From the NCBI GenBank assembly GCA_046331465.1, contig JAXLQV010000003.1, positions 434,001-498,000 on the forward strand: 64,000 nucleotides of DNA, in the 5' to 3' direction. Below are positions 33,995 through 41,005 of the stretch, in pieces. The stretch's first letter is position 1, and every line of letters starts with the position of its first letter. The notes beneath the pieces are model-generated. The model was not told where the DNA came from. It searched no databases and was given only the letters and a program-made list of their open reading frames with translations. The translations under genes were made by a program, and so were the position numbers. Origin of the DNA: UBA5066 sp046331465 (GTDB lineage: Bacteria > Acidobacteriota > Thermoanaerobaculia > UBA5066).

Positions 33995-35293
33995 GTGACG
34001 CTCCGCGAGGGTCTCCTCCGCGTCCGCGCCGGCGAGGCGGCCCACCCGGCCGCGATCGAGACGTTCGGGCGCCTCGCGCGGGAGCACGGCACGCCCCTCT
34101 ACGTCTACGACGCCGAGACGATCCGAGAGCAGGCCCGGTCGCTCCTCGCCGGGTTCGTCCCGCGCTTCCGGAGCGTGAAGGTCCGCTACGCCCTGAAGGC
34201 GAACACGAACCCCGAGATCGTGCGGCTCCTCCTCTCCGAGGGGCTCGCCCCCGAGGTCGTCTCCGAGGGGGAGATCCGGACGGCCCTCCTCGCCGGCGCG
34301 AAGGGGAGCGACGTCCTCTTCTCCTCCTCCTCCAAGAGCCCCGCCGAGATCGACTTCTCGCTGCGCCACGACGTCCTCCTGAACGTCGACAACCTCGAGG
34401 AGCTCGCCCAGGTCTCGGAGGCCGCGACGCGCCTCGGGACGACGGCGCGCGTCTCCTTCCGGATCAACCCCGGCGTCGACCCCGACACGCTCCACCAGAT
34501 CAACACCGGCATCCCGGAGTCGAAGTTCGGCGTCCACCTCGACGGCGGGATCGCGCGGAAGGGGTACGAGACCGCGAAGTCCCTCCCCGGCCTCTCCATC
34601 GCCGGCGTCCACTGCCACATCGGCTCCCAGATCGTCGACCCCGCCGGCTACGAGGAGACGGCGCGGAAGATGCTCGCGTTCGTGAGGGAGCTGAAGGAGG
34701 ACCTCGGCATCCGCCTCTCCTTCGTCGACCTCGGCGGCGGCCTCGGGATCCCGTTCGCGGACGGGCAGAAGGTGATGAGCCCCGCGGACCTCGCCTCCGC
34801 GCTGAAGCCGATCTGGGAGGAGGAGGTCGCCCTCCTAGGCTACGAGCCGGAGCTCTGGATCGAGCCGGGGCGCTTCCCCGTGGCGCAGGCGGGCCTCCTC
34901 GTCGCCCGCGTGAACTCGGTCAAGACGACGCCGGTGAAGACCTTCGTCAACGTCGACGCCGGCTTCAACACCCTCCTGCGCCCGGCGCTCTACGGCGCCG
35001 CGCACCGCGTCCGCATCGTCGGGAAGACGGGCGACCCGATGCTGCTCGACGTCGCGGGCGACGTCTGCGAGACGGGGGACATCCTCGCGGAGGGGCGCCA
35101 GCTCCCGAGGCCCGTCGCGGGCGACCTCGTCGTCTTCCTCGACGCCGGCGCCTACGGCTTCGTGATGGCGAGCGAGTACAACGCCCGCCCGCTCCCGGCC
35201 GAGGTCCTCGTGGACGGCGACGCGGTCCGCGTCATCCGGCGCCGCGGGACGTTCGAGGACCTCCTCCGGGGCGTCCCGGCGCCCGGCGCGTAG
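33995..35293 (+). CDS. lysA: Diaminopimelate decarboxylase
   Basis: This enzyme makes L-lysine from meso-diaminopimelate, the last step of the pathway that also supplies peptidoglycan precursors. The 432-residue product has the fold III PLP barrel, with the Schiff-base lysine in VRYALKANTNPEI at about residue 65, the substrate and PLP residues in HCHIGSQI, a GGGLGIPF phosphate-binding loop, and CETGDILAE near residue 350. I chose the GTG at 33995 because GGGAGGA precedes it closely. The gene diverges from the LD-carboxypeptidase. Confidence 0.93.
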   Translation: MTLREGLLRVRAGEAAHPAAIETFGRLAREHGTPLYVYDAETIREQARSLLAGFVPRFRSVKVRYALKANTNPEIVRLLLSEGLAPEVVSEGEIRTALLAGAKGSDVLFSSSSKSPAEIDFSLRHDVLLNVDNLEELAQVSEAATRLGTTARVSFRINPGVDPDTLHQINTGIPESKFGVHLDGGIARKGYETAKSLPGLSIAGVHCHIGSQIVDPAGYEETARKMLAFVRELKEDLGIRLSFVDLGGGLGIPFADGQKVMSPADLASALKPIWEEEVALLGYEPELWIEPGRFPVAQAGLLVARVNSVKTTPVKTFVNVDAGFNTLLRPALYGAAHRVRIVGKTGDPMLLDVAGDVCETGDILAEGRQLPRPVAGDLVVFLDAGAYGFVMASEYNARPLPAEVLVDGDAVRVIRRRGTFEDLLRGVPAPGA

Positions 35294-35319
35294 CGAAGCC
35301 CCGGGAAGAGGTACGGTCC

Positions 35320-35339
35320 GCGCTCCTCGCCGGGAGCGC
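35320..35339 (+). terminator. Hairpin after lysA
   Basis: GCGCTCC and GGAGCGC form a 7-base stem with a 6-base loop about 27 bases after the lysA stop. A second 14-base GC palindrome follows at 35349-35362. There is no T-tract, so the call is tentative. Confidence 0.35.
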
Positions 35340-35397
35340 CCGGGGCGGGCCCGGCGCCGGGCGTGCGAGTCCTCGCCCCGACGGCCTGCCCGGGGGC

Positions 35398-35403
35398 TAT
35401 ACT
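35398..35403 (+). promoter_or_regulatory. Candidate -10 element of the secreted-protein/metalloprotease pair
   Basis: TATACT is followed by a short T-rich tract in an otherwise GC-rich region, about 43 bases before the ATG at 35446. A good AAGGAGG lies in between. No clear -35 is found. Confidence 0.4.
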
Positions 35404-35445
35404 TTTTCGTTCAGGACCACAACGAAGCCCGGAAGGAGGGACGTC

Positions 35446-36198
35446 ATGACGCGACGCCTCTGGTTCTGTCTCCGGACGAGCCTCCTCGTCCTCCCGCTCC
35501 TTTCGCCTCCCGCCGCCGCGATCTCGCGCGAGGTCCCTCTCGACGAGGTCTTCACGCGCGGCGAGGCGGTCTTCGTCGGGAAGGTCGCCTCCACGCGGAC
35601 CGTCTGGGGCGAGGGGAAGAAGATGATCTGGACCGAGTACGCCTTCGAGGTCCGCGAGACCTGGAAGGGGGAGGCGGGGACCTCGAGGGTCGTCCGCGTC
35701 GCGGGCGGGACGCTCGACGGGAAGGCGATCGTCCTCTCGCACGTCCCGGTCTTCGAGGTCGGCGGGACCTACGTGGTCTCGGCGTACGGCAACGACCACC
35801 TCTACGCCTCCCCCGTCGTCGGGACGGAGCAGGGGATGTTCCGCGAGGTCGTCGACGAGGCGAGCGGCGAGGCGCTCCTCGTCGACGTCTCGGGGCGTCG
35901 GCTCGAGCGCGACGGGACCGGCCGCCTCCGCCGCGGGCGCCCCTCCGAGCCCGGCTCGCAGGCGGGGCTCGTCCGCCTCGTCCCCGACGCCGAGCTCGCG
36001 CGCCGGGTCGCGCGTTCGGCTCCCCCTTCCCTCGCCCCGCTCGTCTACCGCGACGCCGCGGGGAACGTCGTCGAGAAGGGACGGGCCCGGGTCGCGCCGC
36101 CGCGGAACGCGACGCCGCTCCGGCTCGACGGGGCCACGGTGACCGTCCCCGCCCTGAAGGAGCACGTCGCGGGCCTCCTGAAGGCCGAGGCGAGGTGA
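35446..36198 (+). CDS. Exported protein of unknown function, paired with a metalloprotease
   Basis: The 250-residue product has a signal peptide over residues 1-25, ending near SPPAAA. A beta-rich domain follows, with the pattern VFVGKVAST, a YAFEVRETWKGE strand, the VRVAGGTLDGK turn, VGGTYVVSAY and PVVGTEQGMF, which suggests a small OB/NTR-like barrel. The last 80 residues are alanine- and arginine-rich with no motif. I do not recognise a named family. It is followed after only 4 bases by the matrixin-like protease gene, so the two are coexpressed. A partner, inhibitor or chaperone role is an inference. AAGGAGG lies 6 bases before the ATG. Confidence 0.7.
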   Translation: MTRRLWFCLRTSLLVLPLLSPPAAAISREVPLDEVFTRGEAVFVGKVASTRTVWGEGKKMIWTEYAFEVRETWKGEAGTSRVVRVAGGTLDGKAIVLSHVPVFEVGGTYVVSAYGNDHLYASPVVGTEQGMFREVVDEASGEALLVDVSGRRLERDGTGRLRRGRPSEPGSQAGLVRLVPDAELARRVARSAPPSLAPLVYRDAAGNVVEKGRARVAPPRNATPLRLDGATVTVPALKEHVAGLLKAEAR

Positions 36199-36202
36199 CG
36201 CC

Positions 36203-39109
36203 GTGAGAAAGGCGCTCCCCGCCCTCGCCGCCCTCCTCCTCCTCGCCCCGGCCCCCCTCCTCGCCCAGGCGAGCGCGAGCGCGCGCTGGGTCGACAACGA
36301 GGGGTGCTGGTGCGGCTACCAGACCGGCCTCGTCCGCGACTACTGGGTCCGGGGGCGGAGCTCGACGACCGCCGACAAGCAGGCGACCGCGGACATGCTC
36401 GACGAGTGGAACCGATACGTGAAGCTCTTCAACGTGAAGATCGACTCGTCGACCACCCTCGGCTCGCACAACGGCGTCAACGAGGTGAACACCTTCATCA
36501 CGTCGAGCGAGGCGAACGCGCAGTACGGCTTCACGATGGAGCCCGGCCTCTTCGGCCGGGCCGTCATGTACCCCGACGCGAGCTTCGGGGACTTCAACGA
36601 GTGCAAGGACTTCGCCGCGGCCGGCTGCGGCGCGTTCACGGAGACGGACGTCGTCGTCAACGCGGGCTTCGGGTCGGGCTGGACGCCGGACTGGTTCAAC
36701 CCGGGGAACGACCAGCGCGGGGGCCTCGCGATGGTCCAGGCGACGGTCCTCCACGAGGTCGGCCACACGCTCGGGCTGCACCACATCTTCCGCCTCCCGG
36801 GGACGGGAGCGGACAGCTTCTCGGTGATGAACTACGCGAACGACGACGCGGCCCGCTGGGTGACGCGGATCGACTCGAAGACGGTGAGGACCGAGTACCC
36901 GGCGCGGTCGGGCGCCCTCGTCGACGTGGCGATCTACCCGCTCGCCTACGGGAACGACCAGTACGCGCAGGAGTACGCGACGCTCTCGAAGAGCTCGGTC
37001 TCGCCCGGCGAGTCGTTCACGGCCGACAGGTGGACGATCCAGAACGTCGGCAACCAGGCGGCCTCGAACGTCGTCGTCACGTTCTACGCCTGGCCCAAGA
37101 GCAGCGGACGGCAGTACCCGCAGCCGACCGACGTCGTCCTCGTCCGCGCCGACGCCGGGACGGTCGGGGTCGACGCCGAGGGGACGCTCACCGGCACGCC
37201 GCTCACCGTCCCCGCCGGGACGGCCGCCGGCGAGTACTACGTCGGCGCGATCGTCACAGTCGCGGGAGCGGAGGACCTCGCCTGGGTCGCGGGCAAGCCG
37301 TCGAACAACCGCTTCATCCTCGGGCACGACCCGCGGCTCGTCCTCCGGGTCCTCTCGAGCGGGAGCGGCGGCTCGCCCGTCACCGCGGACTTCTCGTGGA
37401 CCCCGGTCAGCCCGCTCGCGGGCCAGCCCGTCGGCTTCGTCGACGCCTCGCGCGGCAGCCCCACGACGTACTCGTGGAGCTTCGGCGACGCCTCCTCCGG
37501 CTCCGCGAACACCTCCACGGCGAAGAGCCCGTCCCACACCTACGCGAACCCCGGCAGCTACACCGTCACGCTCTCCGTCTCCGGCAACGGCTCCTCGAAC
37601 CAGACGCAGCGGACGATCGCGATCGCCGGCAAGCCGACCGGGAGCGGCACCGCGAGCCAGACGCTCTTCGTCCCGATCGTCCTCGACGTCGGGGGCGTCG
37701 GGGGCGCCCGATTCGGCTCGGAGCTCACGCTCGCGAACCGCGGCACCTCCACCGCGACCGTCTCGATGACGTACACCGGCTCGTATCTCCTCGGCGGCGG
37801 CGCCGGGAGCGGGACGGTCACCGAGACGCTCGCGCCGGGGCGCCAGCTCATCCTTCCCGACGCCCTCGCCTACCTCCGGAGCAAGGGACGCCCCATCCCC
37901 TCCGACGGCTCGAGCCAGGGCGGGACGCTCCGCGTGAGGTTCGACGGCCTCTCCTCGGAGGACGCCGGCTACGCCGTCGTCCGGACGACGACCCCCTCGG
38001 GCAACGGCCGGGCGGGCCTCTCGTACCCGGGCCTCACGCCGTCGCAGCTCCTCACCGGCGACTCGGTCATCGTCGGCCTGCGCGAGGACTTCGGCGACCG
38101 GAGCAACCTCGCCCTCGCGAATGCCGGGACGAGCGGGACCATCAGCCTGAAGGTCTACATCGTGAAGGGGGACGGGTCGGCCGCCGTCTACATCGACCCC
38201 GACTACGTGCTCGGGCCGGGACAGTGGACGCAGATCGGCCGGGTCCTCGACCTCGCGGGCTACACCGACGGCTGGATCCTCGTCGAGCAGACGGCGGGGA
38301 CGGAGCCGTACACCGCGTACGCCGTCTTCAACGACAACGCGACGAACGACGGCTCCTACGTCCCGGCGGTCCCCGTCGAGAGCGTCGACGCCTTCGGCAC
38401 GGTCCCCGTCCTCGTCGAGACCTCCGTCTACCGGAGCGAGCTCGTCGTCTCGAACCTCTCCGAGGAGCCCGGGTACGCGTTCCTCGAGTACTTCGAGTCC
38501 GCCGCCGCGGCCGGGGAGTCGACCGGCCTCTTCTACGTGGAGCTGAACTCGCTCGAGCAGGCGATCTTCCCCGACGTCCTGCAGGAGCTCCGCGGCGCCG
38601 GCGCGTCGATCGGTCCCCGCGGGCCCACCTACGCCGGCGCCCTCTCGGTCGCCTACGCGAGCGACACCTCGCTCCTCGTCGGCCTCTCCGGGGCGCGGAC
38701 GGCCGCCCCGGCGCCGGGCGGAGGGCAGTACGGCCTCTTCTACACGAGCCTCGCCGGGGCCGAGTCCGCCGTCGACGCCTGGCTCTTCGGCCTGCAGCAG
38801 GGCACGTCGGCGCGCTCGAACCTCGCGATCGTCAACGCGGGGCTCTTCAACGAGCCGATCCGCGTTCGCCTCGAGGTCTACAACGGCCTGACGGGGCAGA
38901 AGGTCTCCGAGGAGATCCTCGACCCGCTCCAGCCGGGCCAGTGGACCCAGAAGAACGGCGTCCTCGGCGGCGTGGCGAACGGCTACGTCCACCTCACCGT
39001 CCTCGACGGCTTCGACGCCTTCTACGCCTACGCGACGGTCGTGGACGGGAAGGACAGCCTGAGCGGCACGAACGACGGGAGCTACGTTCCGATGGTCGTC
39101 AGCCACTGA
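36203..39109 (+). CDS. Secreted matrixin-like zinc metalloprotease with PKD domain and shared C-terminal region
   Basis: This 968-residue protein has a signal (residues 1-21). The metzincin catalytic domain runs to about residue 230 with the complete zinc motif HEVGHTLGLHH and the Met-turn SVMNY. No typical propeptide of matrix metalloproteases is present; a short CWCGY segment lies at the mature N-terminus. A CARDB-like segment follows, then a PKD domain at about residues 395-480 with the YSWSFGDAS motif. The last 484 residues form the A-B-A-B region (ARFGSELTLAN... and DNATNDGSYVP) shared with two other secreted proteins of the window. It starts with GTG at 36203, 4 bases after its partner gene. 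Confidence 0.85.
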   Translation: MRKALPALAALLLLAPAPLLAQASASARWVDNEGCWCGYQTGLVRDYWVRGRSSTTADKQATADMLDEWNRYVKLFNVKIDSSTTLGSHNGVNEVNTFITSSEANAQYGFTMEPGLFGRAVMYPDASFGDFNECKDFAAAGCGAFTETDVVVNAGFGSGWTPDWFNPGNDQRGGLAMVQATVLHEVGHTLGLHHIFRLPGTGADSFSVMNYANDDAARWVTRIDSKTVRTEYPARSGALVDVAIYPLAYGNDQYAQEYATLSKSSVSPGESFTADRWTIQNVGNQAASNVVVTFYAWPKSSGRQYPQPTDVVLVRADAGTVGVDAEGTLTGTPLTVPAGTAAGEYYVGAIVTVAGAEDLAWVAGKPSNNRFILGHDPRLVLRVLSSGSGGSPVTADFSWTPVSPLAGQPVGFVDASRGSPTTYSWSFGDASSGSANTSTAKSPSHTYANPGSYTVTLSVSGNGSSNQTQRTIAIAGKPTGSGTASQTLFVPIVLDVGGVGGARFGSELTLANRGTSTATVSMTYTGSYLLGGGAGSGTVTETLAPGRQLILPDALAYLRSKGRPIPSDGSSQGGTLRVRFDGLSSEDAGYAVVRTTTPSGNGRAGLSYPGLTPSQLLTGDSVIVGLREDFGDRSNLALANAGTSGTISLKVYIVKGDGSAAVYIDPDYVLGPGQWTQIGRVLDLAGYTDGWILVEQTAGTEPYTAYAVFNDNATNDGSYVPAVPVESVDAFGTVPVLVETSVYRSELVVSNLSEEPGYAFLEYFESAAAAGESTGLFYVELNSLEQAIFPDVLQELRGAGASIGPRGPTYAGALSVAYASDTSLLVGLSGARTAAPAPGGGQYGLFYTSLAGAESAVDAWLFGLQQGTSARSNLAIVNAGLFNEPIRVRLEVYNGLTGQKVSEEILDPLQPGQWTQKNGVLGGVANGYVHLTVLDGFDAFYAYATVVDGKDSLSGTNDGSYVPMVVSH

Positions 39110-39130
39110 TTCCGCCGCGGCGGCCGAGCC

Positions 39131-39136
39131 TATGAT
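39131..39136 (+). promoter_or_regulatory. Candidate -10 element in front of nagZ-like gene
   Basis: TATGAT is followed after 9 bases by the GTG at 39146 with no ribosome site between. The distance suggests a leaderless or very short leader transcript. Confidence 0.35.
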
Positions 39137-39145
39137 CGGCCCGCC

Positions 39146-41005
39146 GTGACGCACGAACAGGGAACACGCAGGGAAGGCCGCCGGGCGACCGGCGGCCCTC
39201 TCCTTTTCTCCGCCTCGCTCCTCCTCGCCGCCTGCGCCTCCGCACCCCCCGCGACCGCACCGCGGGAGGCCGCCCCGGCGGCGGCGGCCCCGGCCCGACG
39301 CGCCCCGTCCGTCGCCTCGCTCTCCCTGCGCGAGAAGGCCGGTCAGGTCGTGATGGTCGGCTCCCGCGGCGTCTACCGGGCCGAGGACGACCCCGAGTAC
39401 CTCGACCTCGCCCGGCTCGTCTCCGAGGAGGGGATCGGCGGCGTCATCTGGTTCCTCGGAACGCCGCTCGAGACGGCCGACCTGAACCACCGGCTGAACG
39501 CGAAGGCGAAGCTGCCGCTCCTCGTCGCCGCCGACCTCGAGTCGGGGCCCGGGATGCGATTTCCCGACCTCGTCTTCGGCCCCTCCGCGATGGCCGTCGC
39601 CGCGACCGGGGACCTCGACCTCGCCGAGCGCCGCGCACGGGCGACGGCCGAGGCGGCCCGCGCCCTCGGCATCCAGGTCGTCTTCGCCCCCGTCGCCGAC
39701 GTGAACAACAACCCCGACAACCCGGTCATCAACGTGAGGAGCTTCGGAGAGGAGCCCGCCGCCGTCGGCCGCTTCGTCGCGGCGACGGTGAAGGGGCTCC
39801 AGGAGGGGGGCGTCCTCGCGACGCTCAAGCACTTCCCGGGGCACGGCGACACCGCCGTCGACTCGCACCGCTCGCTCCCCGTCCTCTCCGTCGACCGCGC
39901 GCGCCTCGACGCCGTCGAGCTCGTCCCGTTCCGCGCCGGGCTCGCCGCCGGAGCCCGGAGCGTCATGACGGCCCACCTCGCCGTCCCCGCGCTCGACCCG
40001 ACCCCCGTGCCGGTCCTGGAGAAGCCCGTGCGGAACCCGGGCTTCCCGGAGGACGTGAAGGAGGCCGAGGCGAAGGGGACGCTCCCGGCCGTCGTCTCGC
40101 GCGCCATGACGACGAAGCTCCTCCGCGAGGAGATGGGCTTCTCGGGCCTCGTCTTCACCGACTCGATGGAGATGGGCGGCATCGTCGCCCACTTCGAGAC
40201 GGGCGAGGCCGCCGTCCGGGTCCTCGAGGCGGGGGGCGACGTCGTCCTGATGCCTCCCGACCCGAGAGCCGCGATCGCGGCGATCGTCGCCGCGGTGGAG
40301 AGCGGCCGTCTCCCCGAGTCCCGTCTCGACGAGGCGGTCGGCCGCCTCCTCGCCGAGAAGGAGCGGCTCGGGCTCTTCCGCGGCGCGGAGATCCCGGACG
40401 AGGAGGTCTCCCGGAAGGCCGGCACGCTCGCGCAGAAGGCCACCGAGGAGGAGGTCGCCCGCCGCGGGCTGACGCTCGTCCGCGAGGCGCCCGGCGCGCT
40501 CCCGCTCCGTCCGGACGCGCGGCTCCTCGCCGTCGCCGTCCACGACGAGCGGACCGCCGTCGCGATCGACGCGACGCTCCAGGGCGAGCTGAAGAAGCGC
40601 GCGGCGTCCCTCGACTTCGTCCGCCTCGACCCGACCTCGTGCGCCGGCGAAGGGGCGACCGTCGCGGAGAGGGCGAAAGGGGCCGACGCCGTCCTCGTCG
40701 CCCTCTTCGTCAGGCCGAAGTCCGGGCGCGGGACGATCGAGATCCCGGCGGAGGGGAAGGCGGCGATCGCCGCGCTCCTCGCTTCCGGCAGGCCGGTCGT
40801 CGCGGTCTCCTTCGGCAGCCCCTACCTCCTCCGCGACGTGCCCGCCCTTCCGACGTTCCTCTGCGGCTACGGCCCCCAGGCTCTCGTCCAGGCGGCGGCC
40901 GCCCGAGCCCTCTACGGCGAGGCGGCGATCGAGGGGAGGCTCCCCGTCACGATCCCGGCCCTCGCGCCCCGGGGAACGGGTCTTCGAAGGGAGGCGGTGA
41001 AGTGA
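39146..41005 (+). CDS. nagZ: Glycoside hydrolase family 3 beta-N-acetylhexosaminidase (NagZ-like lipoprotein)
   Basis: This enzyme removes non-reducing terminal GlcNAc from muropeptides during peptidoglycan recycling. The 619-residue product begins with a lipoprotein signal ending in LLAAC. It has the GH3 motif KHFPGHGDTAVDSH with the general acid His (about residue 230), and the nucleophile in VFTDSMEMGG (about residue 335). A C-terminal GH3 domain makes it two-domain, as in Bacillus NagZ rather than the short cytosolic Gram-negative form. It overlaps the next gene by GTGA. With AmiE and NamZ it would complete a muropeptide-rescue set. Confidence 0.88.
   Translation: MTHEQGTRREGRRATGGPLLFSASLLLAACASAPPATAPREAAPAAAAPARRAPSVASLSLREKAGQVVMVGSRGVYRAEDDPEYLDLARLVSEEGIGGVIWFLGTPLETADLNHRLNAKAKLPLLVAADLESGPGMRFPDLVFGPSAMAVAATGDLDLAERRARATAEAARALGIQVVFAPVADVNNNPDNPVINVRSFGEEPAAVGRFVAATVKGLQEGGVLATLKHFPGHGDTAVDSHRSLPVLSVDRARLDAVELVPFRAGLAAGARSVMTAHLAVPALDPTPVPVLEKPVRNPGFPEDVKEAEAKGTLPAVVSRAMTTKLLREEMGFSGLVFTDSMEMGGIVAHFETGEAAVRVLEAGGDVVLMPPDPRAAIAAIVAAVESGRLPESRLDEAVGRLLAEKERLGLFRGAEIPDEEVSRKAGTLAQKATEEEVARRGLTLVREAPGALPLRPDARLLAVAVHDERTAVAIDATLQGELKKRAASLDFVRLDPTSCAGEGATVAERAKGADAVLVALFVRPKSGRGTIEIPAEGKAAIAALLASGRPVVAVSFGSPYLLRDVPALPTFLCGYGPQALVQAAAARALYGEAAIEGRLPVTIPALAPRGTGLRREAVK

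Noticed and set aside
35349..35362. A 14-base GC palindrome after lysA
   Set aside because: Such GC palindromes are expected by chance at this base composition, and there is no T-tract or AT-rich core.
35552..40543. A 1663-residue open frame on the minus strand
   Set aside because: It runs antisense to lysin-type, metalloprotease and nagZ genes with clear domains. Its translation is Arg/Glu/Asp-rich without motifs, typical of a GC-rich reverse-strand shadow.
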